This document shows positions 36,236 through 45,802 of a DNA stretch of 64,000 bases, one piece after another. The notes beneath the pieces are model-generated. The model worked only from the letters and a program-made list of their open reading frames with translations, searched no databases and was not told where the DNA came from. Both the position numbers and the translations under genes were made by a program. Location: positions 868,001 through 932,000 of the forward strand of contig NZ_JADFFM010000001.1 of NCBI RefSeq assembly GCF_015221995.1, read 5' to 3'. This DNA comes from Mucilaginibacter boryungensis (GTDB lineage: Bacteria > Bacteroidota > Bacteroidia > Sphingobacteriales > Sphingobacteriaceae). Positions within the stretch are counted from its first letter, which is position 1, and every line of letters begins with the position of its first letter.

Positions 36236-39200
36236 ATGAAGAAAATACCTGTTTTAATTATATTTTTTATTCTTTATCAATCTTGTGCATCTGCCCAGGC
36301 AACAGGTAAACAATCGCTTGTGGATCAAATTCCCGACCGGAAACCGCTAGTGTTACAAACCCAGGTAGTAAATGGGGGCAAGCCTAATGCTATTATTGTT
36401 ACGCCTAATACACCTGAATTTAAAAACCTGGCCAGTAAAGTACAACAAGCTATCAAAGCAGCTACCGGTACTAAACTGGAAATAGTTGATGTTAAAAATA
36501 TTGCTAATGTGCGCGGCGAATTTCCCGGGCAGTCACCTGCAAAAAACATTATAACATTGGGCAGCCTGCAAAATAATGGCCTTATAGCACACCTTTATTT
36601 CAGGGGCTATTGCAGCGTTGATGCTAATTATCCAGGTAAGGACGGTTATGTAGTACAAACTATTTGCGACCCCTGGGCTACAAATGCCAATGTAATTGTT
36701 TTGGGGGGCAGCAATACTATTGGTGTGGCGAAAGCTACCGAACGTTTCTGTAACGAACTACCAAAAGACAATACCCTGACCATTGCCCGTAACCTTCGGG
36801 CAGTTGTGCATAAAAACTATAATTATCCCGATTTAACAGATGCGGAAATAGCTAAAGTATTAGTAAGCGCTACAGCCGATTTTAAGGCCGGAAAGCATAA
36901 TGGTTTATTCCCGTTTATTGTTGGTGCTGGCAACGCATACAAATTATCGGGTAAAGAAGGGCAGGCCAAACTATTCAGGGAGTTGCTTTTTTTAGAATAT
37001 AATTTGCGCTGGCACAGTCCGAACGATTTTGACAGCCCATGGGGCAGTGGGGCCGATATGCAATTTGCCCCATTAATGATGGCCTGGGATAATGTAGAAG
37101 AAAGCAGTTCGTTAAGTGATGCAGACAGGCATAAGATAATGGATATCATCCTGGAGTATATTCACTATTACGAAAAATATTCCTACATCCCTTACTTTAA
37201 AACCAAACTGATCAGACATAATCATCATACTTTTCCCGGTCAGGGTTTCTCTGCAGCGGGCAGATATTTCACCAAATATTATCCCGATTATCCTGGGGGT
37301 GCCCAATGGCAGCAAATGGGTGATGATTGTTTTAGAGTACAGGAAACATCATGGAAGTCGATGGAAAATTGCAGCGCCTACGCAGGCCTTGCCAGTCGGC
37401 ACATGTGTTATTATGCTACTACGCGTCCCGATTTTACCTGGTTCGATTCGGGCAGGGCCCGTATATCCGGCGACCTGCCCATCCTTACCATGGATAACCT
37501 GGGCAGCCAATGTGCTTATGGCGATATGTTAGGGTATAACCCCCGTTCACCTATTGATTTATGGACCACCTTAGTGCTGATTGAGCGTAACGGGCGCTAT
37601 TCATGGGCTATACACAAGGCGCGCGGCTCATTCAGGCCGGTACCAAGCGAAAGCGATAGTATTGCCGTAGATGTAAAGCCGGTTATACCTGTTGATTTGC
37701 TGGGTACTAAATATTATCCGGTTGATTCACTGTTTTTTGCTACGCTGAATGGTAAAGGAAAGGTCCCGCTTTCAAAAACGTTTGATAAAATATCATTCCG
37801 CTCCTCGTTCGATCCTCAAAAACAATACCTGTCGCTTGAAGGAATAAACACCGGCTATCATAGTCACCGGGATGGCAACGCGGTGCTGCGTTTAACCGAT
37901 CGGGGCCGTATCTGGCTGGCCGACGGTGATTATATCAAAGCCTCGGCAAAATACCATAATACGTTATTAATATTTAAAGACGGCGAAGCTACTGTGCAGC
38001 CGCCGTTTATCCAAAAGGAATTTATTGCTGATTTGCCAAGTGTGGGTATTAGTAGTACTACCATGCCTGATTATGGAGGTACTAATTGGACACGCAACAT
38101 TATTTGGGATAAGGAACGCGCGTTTGTTTTTATTGATGAAGTGAAAGCTAACAGTAAAGATTCATACAGCGTGCGCACTTTGTGGCATACACTCGGCAAA
38201 CCTGAATTAAAAGACAATACCTTTCATCTTACACAACAGGGTGAAGCTTTCGCTATCCAAAACCTGGATGGTTCGCAATTACATTATACCAAGGATTATG
38301 CTGTGGGTAGCAACTGGATTGAGTATAAACATGCCGACCCGGTGGTTAACTCGTTACAGCAAGTACACAATGCTACTTTGCGTAAAGGCGATAGAGTATT
38401 CGTACTTAACGTACTGAGCGGGCAAACTGAGGGTAGCGAGCCTATAGTATCAGCACGCGTAAACGATTCGACACTGATATTGGGGAGCGGTAAAGATCAG
38501 GCTTTAATGGGCGTAGGCGAGCTGAAAGTTAAAGGGATTGAAGCCACTACTAAATTGTATTGGCTAACGCATGATCATTTAGCGTTGGTGGGTGCCAAAG
38601 GCCTTACGCTGAACGGTAAAAAGTTATTTAGCGCAGTTGATTCTATATCAGCAGAAATATCAGGCGCAGGCATTACATTAGATATTGACAAGCCAACTCA
38701 GATCACGCTATATGCTCCTAAAGCAGGCATAATGCTGGATGGCGCACCTGTTAAAGGAGTAGCTAAAAATGGTGCTTTCATGGTATACCTGCCCAAAGGG
38801 AAGCACCGGATTACTGGTATAATTATCCCCAGGGAGTTTGCTTTTGATTTTCCAAAAATAGCTAAAGTAGAAAGCCACGCTAAAGTTGACCTGGGCGCTG
38901 GTAAGTTGATGGAGCGGGCCGGTTTTACACCTGAAAATGCTCGTGATACAATTAGGTTCGATGCGGACAAAAGTGGTGTTTATGTGGCCGATAATAATGG
39001 CGTTCTGCATGCTTTTACAACCGATATGAAAGTCCGCTGGACTTACAACGTTGGTGGGAATATTCACGCCGTGTGGACGGGTAAACTGGAGAAAGATGCC
39101 CCCGCACGCATTGTTGCCGGTACTGTAGCCGGGCACGTTGTAGTGCTTGACCAGGATGGTAAGTTATTGCGTGAAATGCAAATTCCGCTTTACAGGAACA

Positions 39201-39955
39201 CCCGTCAAACTAATTATTTCACATCAGCCGATTTGAAAGGTGATGGCAACCGTGAATTGATAGTGGGTGCGCAAAACTGGTACAATTATGCTTTTGATGC
39301 TGCTGGCAATATGTTATGGAAATACCTGTGTGTTCACCCGGCAAGCGTAGGCGGCGCTTTTGATTTGAACGGAGATGGCAAAGACGAAGTACTTTCAGGC
39401 ACGATATATTACACCTGGGGGGCTTTAAACCCTGATGACGGAAAGCCGGTATGGACCATACGCGCTGGCCCGGGTGCTAATGATGTTATTGGTGGCGATA
39501 TGGATGGTAAGGGCAAGCGCATGGTGTTTATGGCTGGTGCTGACGGCTATGTATATGCCGTAAATGCTAACGGCAAACAGCCATGGACAAACAGTGTAGG
39601 CGATGGTGCTACCTGCATCCAGCTAATGGATGTAAATGGCGATGGTGAAAAAGATGTGCTGGTAGGCGCAGTAAGCGCCGATGTGACCGCATTTGACAGC
39701 AAGGGCAAACGCATATGGCGCCATGAAATAGGGGAACCGATACAATGCATGGCAAAAGCTGATATGAACGATGATGGTAAAGAAGAGATTATTATTGGCA
39801 CAGAAGATGGGCATGTTATAGCATTGAATAGCGAAGGGAAGCCTATTGCGCATTGGGCAACCAGTGGATCTGTGATTAAGCTTATCGCATTACCGGATGG
39901 CCGTATAGCCGCTGGTACAAGTACAGGTAAGTTAGCTATATTAGGAAGAGAATAA
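36236..39955 (+). CDS. Large secreted lyase-like protein fused to a C-terminal beta-propeller
   Basis: A 1239-residue exported protein (leader KIPVLIIFFILYQSCASAQA, either a Sec signal or a lipoprotein at Cys17). Residues about 35-195 resemble the N-terminal domain that precedes some glycosidases and lyases (KNIITLGSLQNN). Residues about 205-480 are helical, like the toroid of heparinase II/III-type polysaccharide lyases, with the histidine cluster RHNHHTFPGQG. Residues about 530-850 form a beta-sandwich (SHRDGNAVLRLTDRGRIW, KYHNTLL). The last 350 residues are propeller blades with repeated DLNGDGKDEV, DVNGDGEKDV and DMNDDGKEEI calcium-type loops. The fusion suggests a surface or periplasmic depolymerase with a binding module. 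Substrate unknown. Confidence 0.72.
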   Translation: MKKIPVLIIFFILYQSCASAQATGKQSLVDQIPDRKPLVLQTQVVNGGKPNAIIVTPNTPEFKNLASKVQQAIKAATGTKLEIVDVKNIANVRGEFPGQSPAKNIITLGSLQNNGLIAHLYFRGYCSVDANYPGKDGYVVQTICDPWATNANVIVLGGSNTIGVAKATERFCNELPKDNTLTIARNLRAVVHKNYNYPDLTDAEIAKVLVSATADFKAGKHNGLFPFIVGAGNAYKLSGKEGQAKLFRELLFLEYNLRWHSPNDFDSPWGSGADMQFAPLMMAWDNVEESSSLSDADRHKIMDIILEYIHYYEKYSYIPYFKTKLIRHNHHTFPGQGFSAAGRYFTKYYPDYPGGAQWQQMGDDCFRVQETSWKSMENCSAYAGLASRHMCYYATTRPDFTWFDSGRARISGDLPILTMDNLGSQCAYGDMLGYNPRSPIDLWTTLVLIERNGRYSWAIHKARGSFRPVPSESDSIAVDVKPVIPVDLLGTKYYPVDSLFFATLNGKGKVPLSKTFDKISFRSSFDPQKQYLSLEGINTGYHSHRDGNAVLRLTDRGRIWLADGDYIKASAKYHNTLLIFKDGEATVQPPFIQKEFIADLPSVGISSTTMPDYGGTNWTRNIIWDKERAFVFIDEVKANSKDSYSVRTLWHTLGKPELKDNTFHLTQQGEAFAIQNLDGSQLHYTKDYAVGSNWIEYKHADPVVNSLQQVHNATLRKGDRVFVLNVLSGQTEGSEPIVSARVNDSTLILGSGKDQALMGVGELKVKGIEATTKLYWLTHDHLALVGAKGLTLNGKKLFSAVDSISAEISGAGITLDIDKPTQITLYAPKAGIMLDGAPVKGVAKNGAFMVYLPKGKHRITGIIIPREFAFDFPKIAKVESHAKVDLGAGKLMERAGFTPENARDTIRFDADKSGVYVADNNGVLHAFTTDMKVRWTYNVGGNIHAVWTGKLEKDAPARIVAGTVAGHVVVLDQDGKLLREMQIPLYRNTRQTNYFTSADLKGDGNRELIVGAQNWYNYAFDAAGNMLWKYLCVHPASVGGAFDLNGDGKDEVLSGTIYYTWGALNPDDGKPVWTIRAGPGANDVIGGDMDGKGKRMVFMAGADGYVYAVNANGKQPWTNSVGDGATCIQLMDVNGDGEKDVLVGAVSADVTAFDSKGKRIWRHEIGEPIQCMAKADMNDDGKEEIIIGTEDGHVIALNSEGKPIAHWATSGSVIKLIALPDGRIAAGTSTGKLAILGRE

Positions 39956-39982
39956 TATTAATACGAATAATAACTATAATAT

Positions 39983-40948
39983 ATGTCAAATTCAAAATCA
40001 TTTTCTCGCCGCAATTTCATTGCGGGCGCCGGCCTGCTTGTGGCAGGGGCTACGCTGAGAGTCAAGGGGGCAGGGTTTTCAGGCTGGGACGATGAGCCCA
40101 TTATTGATATCCACCAGCATACCGATTATGCAGGGCGTACCAATGCCGAATTGTTCGCACATCAAAAAACTATGGGGGTTACTAATACCATACTTTTGCC
40201 CGCAGGGCACGATATTAATTACGGATCCACTAACTACGGTTTTTCAAATGGCTTACAGGTACACGCGACATCTAACGAGGCTTGTTATAAAATAGCGCAG
40301 GAACGCCCGAAAGAATACATGTTTGGCGCTAATGAAGTACCAGATGTACCTAATGCTATAAAAGAGATAGAGAAATACCTGAAACTTGGCGCGCCAATTA
40401 TAGGCGAATCAAAATTTAATGTGGAGTGTGATTCGCCCGAGATGCAGGATATCTATCAATTAGCACAACAGTATAAAGTGCCTGTTTTAATGCATTTTCA
40501 ATACAAAATATACAATCGTGGGTTCGAACGCATGTATACCATGCTTGAGAAGTATCCCAAAGTAAACTTTATAGCCCACGCGCAAACCTGGTGGGCACAT
40601 ATCGATAAAAATTATCCAAATCAAAATATTCTTTATCCAACAGGTAAAGTAACCCCAGGCGGTTTAACCGATCAATTACTTAGTAAATATTCTAATATAT
40701 GGGGCGACGTTTCAGGGGGCTCGGGCCTGCGTGCCATGACCCGTGATGAAGACTTTTATAAAGATTTTATGACACGGCACCAGGATAGGTTACTATACGG
40801 AAGCGATTGCGACGACAAAGTTGGTACTGGTAAAGCATGTACTGGCTGGCAGGCTATTCAACAAATTAAAAAACTGGCAGCATCTAAAGAAATTGAACGT
40901 AAAATATTATACCATAACGCTAAAAAGTTAATGAGGCTTGATGTTTAA
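39983..40948 (+). CDS. Tat-exported amidohydrolase, paralog of the protein at 4343
   Basis: A 321-residue amidohydrolase 2 protein with a twin-arginine leader (SRRNFIAGAGLLVAG). Metal ligands: IIDIHQHTDYAGR (HxH), VLMHFQYK, FIAHAQTWW and LYGSDCDD. Sequence, length and even small phrases (GANEVPDVPNA, GESKFN, RGFER) repeat those of the protein at 4343-5284, so this is a duplicate. It is 27 bp after the lyase-propeller gene, so probably translated from the same message. Retention of two close copies suggests either dosage or two related substrates. Confidence 0.85.
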   Translation: MSNSKSFSRRNFIAGAGLLVAGATLRVKGAGFSGWDDEPIIDIHQHTDYAGRTNAELFAHQKTMGVTNTILLPAGHDINYGSTNYGFSNGLQVHATSNEACYKIAQERPKEYMFGANEVPDVPNAIKEIEKYLKLGAPIIGESKFNVECDSPEMQDIYQLAQQYKVPVLMHFQYKIYNRGFERMYTMLEKYPKVNFIAHAQTWWAHIDKNYPNQNILYPTGKVTPGGLTDQLLSKYSNIWGDVSGGSGLRAMTRDEDFYKDFMTRHQDRLLYGSDCDDKVGTGKACTGWQAIQQIKKLAASKEIERKILYHNAKKLMRLDV

Positions 40949-41098
40949 TATTTCAGGGCTAATTATAAATAAATTAAACCTTAGCCGGCAGGCATAAATA
41001 GAAGTTTGATACCGGCGTTTATGTTACAGTAATATAACAAAAGGGATGATCTACTTGTAGATATATTGCCTGTGTAATGATGATATAATGTAATAAAA

Positions 41099-41142
41099 AT
41101 TGCAATAAAAAATAAATAGCGTACCTTCGTGTACGTAAACGT
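41099..41142 (+). promoter_or_regulatory. Promoter and LacI-type operator of nagA
   Basis: ATTG (41099-41102), 19 bp spacer, TACCTTCG (41122-41129), then operator TCGTGTACGTAAACGT (41127-41142). NagA starts 87-108 bp downstream. Confidence 0.8.
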
Positions 41143-41228
41143 AAATTAACACTTAAAAAAGAATACAGCCTTAGCATAAACCTAAACCTGATGTGATAAG
41201 GGAATTTCACTGCTGAATAACGGAGCTA

Positions 41229-42485
41229 ATGTTGTTAAAACTGAATAGTATGCCTCGAATAATAAAGATCGTTAATGGAAATATTATCACCCCTTACAGA
41301 GTAATTAACGGAGGGACGATTGTACTTACAGATGGTATTATAACAGCTGTAAGTGAAGAGAATATTGACATAGATGCAGTTGAAATAGATGCCCGGGGCA
41401 ATTTTGTAGCACCCGGATTTATAGATTTACATGTGCATGGTGGCGGGGGGTTTGATTTTATGGACAACACCGCGGAAGCATTCCGTGAAATAGCGCGTAC
41501 ACATGCGCGGTATGGTACTACAGCTATGTATCCCACCACTTTAACAAGTGAAAAAGAAGACCTGCTTACTACTTTATCTATTTTTGAACAGGTGAAGGAC
41601 GAAGAACCAGTAGGGGCGCAATTACTTGGTATGCATTTAGAAGGGCCGTATTTTGCCATTGAGCAGCGCGGCGCCCAGGATACCCGTTACATCCGCAACC
41701 CCGACCCCAAAGAATATAAAGAAATTATAAAATACTCGTCGTGTATTAAACGTTGGAGCGCCGCCCCTGAATTACCAGGTGCTATTGAATTTGGACGCTA
41801 CGTTAAAAAACATGGCATTTTACCTGCCATTGCACATACCGACGCCATATATGAAGACGTAGAACTTGCGCATGAGAACGGTTACACCCTGGTAACGCAT
41901 TTATATTCCAGTATGTCTGGCGTAACCCGACGTAATGCTTTCAGGTATGCCGGAGTTATAGAAAGCGCGTTTTTAATTGATGGGCTTGATGTAGAGATCA
42001 TAGCCGACGGGATCCACCTTCCCGCAGCCCTGTTAAAGTTGGTTTATAAAATTAAAGGTCCTGAAAACATAGCTTTAATAACAGATGCAATGCGCGCCGT
42101 AGGCCTGCCCGAAGGGCCAAGTATCTTAGGTAACCTGAAAAATGGTTTAGAAGTGATTATTGAAGATGGCGTTGCAAAACTACCAGACCGCAGCGCGTTT
42201 GCCGGAAGCGTTGCTACCGCCGACAGACTGGTACGGAATATGGTTCAAATGGCTGATGTGCCGCTTATTGATGCGGTGCGGATGATGACAGCAACCCCGG
42301 CAAGAATAATGGGTATTGATGATAAAAAGGGCTCGCTGGTGATAGGAAAAGATGCCGACATTGTGATTTTTGATAGTGATATTAATATTCAGAAAACTAT
42401 AATAAAAGGGAAGATAATATTTGATAAAGATACCCCGGCTAATAATTTGGTAGGGTTAGATTCTCAAACTGTCTTTGGAAATTAA
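41229..42485 (+). CDS. nagA: N-acetylglucosamine-6-phosphate deacetylase
   Basis: Removes the acetyl group from GlcNAc-6-phosphate to give glucosamine-6-phosphate in the cytosol. The 418-residue protein shows the NagA set of motifs: FIDLHVHGGGGFDF (near 63), LGMHLEGPYF (near 136), AIAHTDA (near 196), THLYSSMS (near 217; the usual THLFNAM is altered), DGIHLP (near 257) and LITDAMRAVG (near 281). The start at 41229 is an ATG; a second ATG at 41250 (MPRIIKIVNGN) would give a more typical N terminus and may be the real one. Its partner deaminase NagB lies 17 kb away under the same operator, an unusual split. The glycosidase gene follows after 80 bp. Confidence 0.93.
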   Translation: MLLKLNSMPRIIKIVNGNIITPYRVINGGTIVLTDGIITAVSEENIDIDAVEIDARGNFVAPGFIDLHVHGGGGFDFMDNTAEAFREIARTHARYGTTAMYPTTLTSEKEDLLTTLSIFEQVKDEEPVGAQLLGMHLEGPYFAIEQRGAQDTRYIRNPDPKEYKEIIKYSSCIKRWSAAPELPGAIEFGRYVKKHGILPAIAHTDAIYEDVELAHENGYTLVTHLYSSMSGVTRRNAFRYAGVIESAFLIDGLDVEIIADGIHLPAALLKLVYKIKGPENIALITDAMRAVGLPEGPSILGNLKNGLEVIIEDGVAKLPDRSAFAGSVATADRLVRNMVQMADVPLIDAVRMMTATPARIMGIDDKKGSLVIGKDADIVIFDSDINIQKTIIKGKIIFDKDTPANNLVGLDSQTVFGN

Positions 42486-42565
42486 GGAATACAATGCCGG
42501 ATAATTGTTTAAATAAAGCAATTGAAGGTAGCTGCAAACAATAGCCTGCTGATTTTAAAACATTG

Positions 42566-45325
42566 ATGAAAAAAGCTTTATACCAGGTATTTATTACAAT
42601 GTTATCACTTTTTGCGGGCGAACTTCATGCCCAGCAAGTTAATTTAGGGAAGGTAGATTGGCAGGCGCTGGATAAAACACATGATATAAATTTATCGCCG
42701 TGGGGGCCATACTCAAAAAAGTATGCGGGTATTTCGCATATTCCTTCCATACAGAAAGGATTGAAGTTTGAATTTTCGGTAATGCCCGGTCTTTACCGTT
42801 ATAAAACAATTGTTCCTAACGTATTATTTCAGTCTGATTATTATCCGTGGCGTGCCAGCGATGACATGTCGGCTTATACATTCAGAAATGAAATGGTATG
42901 GAAGAACGAGATATATACCGATGTCACCTACCATATTGTTGATTCTAATACAGTATTGGTAGCCATGCATTGCGTTAACAATAGCAAACTACCCCAGCAT
43001 TTAGACCTTAACCTGATGGGGTATATTGAATACCCGGAAAGCTATCCTTCCAAAAAAGTAACCATGCCAGATGGAAGTACTTGGATTAACGCGATTCATT
43101 ACCAACAACTCAACCTAAAACAAAAGTCAATAAGAGATAACCTGATCTATGACGGCTATTTGAAAGGCGAGGTGCGCAACAGCGATTATATAGAAGGGCG
43201 TGCCTTGGGCGCTTTATTCAGTAAAGATGAAGGTAGCACAGCGGTATATAAATTAAACATTAGTAAAAATCAGCTTCAGGGAACTATTAATTTGGTTTAC
43301 CGGATAAAGAAGGGCGCCAAATCATCGTTCAGGATGCGCGGACTTGCAGATACCACAGTTCAGTTGCAGGGTACAGGCGCATTGGAAATTGCCAGCATTT
43401 CTTACAAAAAACCGTCGGCAGGCGCTACACAGCTAACTATTGAAACTTTAAGTAAAGAAGAGGTTGAGTTTAATGGTTTGGCAATCACTCCCGGATTACC
43501 AGGTTCTGTAAAAATAGACGCCGTAGAAAAATATTATGTGCCGCAGGTAACCGAAAACCCTGAAGGCAAATCGGTTATACTAAAATACAAAGATATTGAC
43601 CAATATTACGGAATAAGCTGGGAGTTTGATCAATTTCGGATAAGAGAGTTTAAAAATGACGAACTTGATATTTTCCTGAAAAGGAATACAAACAACCATA
43701 CTTATAAAGTTTTTAACGGCAATAATAGCGGCGATTTTAGCAACGTTTACTTGCGTCCGATAGAACTTGAAGCAAAGGCAGAGCGGACGGTTTATGCCCT
43801 GGTTGCCAGCGGTTCGTTAGATAAAGTTAAGCGCCGGTTACAACAACTTACCGAGGTAAAGCAGGTTATTCAAAAGAAAGCGCCTGTTGCAGGCGTTCCG
43901 AAAATATTGCCACAGGGCGAAAAATACAGACAAAGCCAGGAGATTTTCAGAGCGTTGGTACTTACCAATATGGCTTATCCTATATATACTCAGGATGCAT
44001 TTATCCGCCACTTTTCGCCAGGCAAATTTTACAACTCGCTTTATACCTGGGACTCTGGTTTTTCGGCACTCGGCCTGGTTTATGTTAACCCCGAAAAGGC
44101 CATGGAAAGTATCAATACTTATACTACCGAAAAGGGTAACGACAATGCATTTATCCAGCACGGTACACCAATACCTGTGCAGATATATGCCTTTATGGAG
44201 TTGTGGAATAAAACACAATCAAAGGAAATGCTGGCTTATTTTTACCCGCGGCTGAAAAAATATTATGAATTTATAGCAGGCAGGTACGGCAGTTCTAATA
44301 CGCGTTCGTTAAAATCGGGTTTGTTGAAAACATGGGATTACTTTTACAACTCGGGCGGATGGGATGATTATCCGGCGCAGGTAACCGTTCATAATTTAAA
44401 AGTTGAAAGTACTGTAGCTCCTGTAGCAACTACTGCACATGCCATACGGATTGCCAAAATGTTAAAACTTGCCGCCGCAGCTTTAGGTGAAAAGGCCGAC
44501 TTGAAACTATATGAAGATGATATAGCGTTGTTCAGTAAATCGTTGCAAAAAAACTCATGGAACGATACCTCGGGGTATTTTAGCTATGTGGTACATAATG
44601 CCGAAGGAAACCCGGTAGGGCATTTTAAATATCCCGGAACCAATTTAGACCATAACATGGGCCTTGATGGAGTTACGCCATTAATTGCCGGAATATGCAC
44701 CCCTGTGCAGGAAAAGGCTATGATCAATGATATTTTCTCGGACAAACACATGTGGACACCCGCAGGTATTTGCGCGGTGGACAAATCGGCGCCATATTTT
44801 AACCCGGTAGGCTACTGGAATGGTTCAATTTGGATGCCGCACCAATGGTTTATCTGGAAAACAATGCTGGATATAGGCCGCCCCGATCTGGCACGCCAGA
44901 TAGCTACAAAAGCCCTTGACATTTTTGGGCGTGAGGTTGATGAAACGTATTCTTCTTTTGAATATTACGTAGTGAAAAATGGCCGGGGTGCGGGTTGGCA
45001 CCAGTTTACCAGCCTTTCATCGCCTGTACTTTCCTGGTTTGCATCATATTATAAACCCGGTACAATAACATCAGGCTTCGAGATTTGGATAAACAAACAG
45101 TCTTTTAATACAAATAATACCAATTATACCGCACAGCTATCGTTTGATAGTTCCACACCTGCCCATAAGCGATGTTTTATGGTGTGCTTAAATCCTGCAT
45201 TTAAATACAGGGTATTGATTAATGGCAAAGTGTCGGCTTTTAATTCGCCTTATGCGGGCCTTTTAGAAATAGGGCTACCTGCAACAAATACTGATTTATC
45301 GATACGTATACAGCCTGTAAAATAG
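42566..45325 (+). CDS. Secreted (alpha/alpha)6-barrel glycoside hydrolase, GH63/trehalase-like
   Basis: About 919 residues with a signal peptide (YQVFITMLSLFAGELHAQ). The ATG at 42566 is preferred over an adjacent TTG. Residues about 25-430 are beta-rich, an N-terminal super-sandwich; residues about 450-850 form a helical toroid with landmarks LYTWDSGFSALGLVYVNP (near 495), LKTWDYFYNSGGWDDYP (near 590), NLDHNMGLDG (near 693), GYWNGSIWMPHQWF (near 752) and YVVKNGRGAGWHQF (near 805). This layout fits clan GH-G type glycosidases such as GH63 and trehalase-like MGH1 proteins; acidic residues in WDSG and ETYSSFEYY are candidate catalysts. It follows nagA by 80 bp and is probably co-transcribed. 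The exact linkage cleaved is unknown. Confidence 0.75.
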   Translation: MKKALYQVFITMLSLFAGELHAQQVNLGKVDWQALDKTHDINLSPWGPYSKKYAGISHIPSIQKGLKFEFSVMPGLYRYKTIVPNVLFQSDYYPWRASDDMSAYTFRNEMVWKNEIYTDVTYHIVDSNTVLVAMHCVNNSKLPQHLDLNLMGYIEYPESYPSKKVTMPDGSTWINAIHYQQLNLKQKSIRDNLIYDGYLKGEVRNSDYIEGRALGALFSKDEGSTAVYKLNISKNQLQGTINLVYRIKKGAKSSFRMRGLADTTVQLQGTGALEIASISYKKPSAGATQLTIETLSKEEVEFNGLAITPGLPGSVKIDAVEKYYVPQVTENPEGKSVILKYKDIDQYYGISWEFDQFRIREFKNDELDIFLKRNTNNHTYKVFNGNNSGDFSNVYLRPIELEAKAERTVYALVASGSLDKVKRRLQQLTEVKQVIQKKAPVAGVPKILPQGEKYRQSQEIFRALVLTNMAYPIYTQDAFIRHFSPGKFYNSLYTWDSGFSALGLVYVNPEKAMESINTYTTEKGNDNAFIQHGTPIPVQIYAFMELWNKTQSKEMLAYFYPRLKKYYEFIAGRYGSSNTRSLKSGLLKTWDYFYNSGGWDDYPAQVTVHNLKVESTVAPVATTAHAIRIAKMLKLAAAALGEKADLKLYEDDIALFSKSLQKNSWNDTSGYFSYVVHNAEGNPVGHFKYPGTNLDHNMGLDGVTPLIAGICTPVQEKAMINDIFSDKHMWTPAGICAVDKSAPYFNPVGYWNGSIWMPHQWFIWKTMLDIGRPDLARQIATKALDIFGREVDETYSSFEYYVVKNGRGAGWHQFTSLSSPVLSWFASYYKPGTITSGFEIWINKQSFNTNNTNYTAQLSFDSSTPAHKRCFMVCLNPAFKYRVLINGKVSAFNSPYAGLLEIGLPATNTDLSIRIQPVK

Positions 45326-45802
45326 ATCAACTAATAATATTTCTTCTCCCGAATAATCGCTGTATGGGGCTTGTGCAAAAGATATATTAATAATATAACT
45401 AAGCCTTATAAAATAAATATAATAAAACTTGCTTTTGCGGTTTTAATGCGTTATATTTAAATATAAAAACCGCATAAACAATCAAGTTGCAGTTAATGCG
45501 GGTTATTCCTAACTATTTATTTTGCAATAAATTATATCAAATAAATTAAATATGGAACTACAACCCCAGGCGCCCGAAAATCTATCAGGCTGAAAAATTT
45601 CACAAAATTTAAATACGTGCTTTAAGCTAAATAATAGTTAACAAAAAAGCGCTAATTAACATGTAACCGGTATGAGATTATTGCCGGACAGGGGTTTCTT
45701 TTGCCCAATTTTAATCTTATAAAACACCTTTATTCATATACATATAACCAGAGATATAACATCAGCAAATAAATAATTATGAATAACTAATACCTAAATT
45801 AA
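45326..45802. other. AT-rich 477-bp spacer with a cruciform-like hairpin
   Basis: GCGGTTTT (45437-45444) pairs with AAAACCGC (45466-45473), and the interval contains the palindrome TTATATTTAAATATAA (45451-45466). This probably ends transcription of the glycosidase gene. Beyond that the spacer is AT-rich with no operator and no convincing gene; the promoter for the next lipoprotein gene must be here but I cannot place it. Confidence 0.5.

Noticed and set aside
38708..39136. 142-codon open frame antisense to the lyase-propeller gene
   Set aside because: Shadow frame inside a gene with clear domain structure.
45551..45592. 13-codon open frame upstream of the first unknown lipoprotein gene
   Set aside because: Could be a leader peptide, but it is 210 bp from the gene, has no accompanying hairpin and occurs easily by chance.
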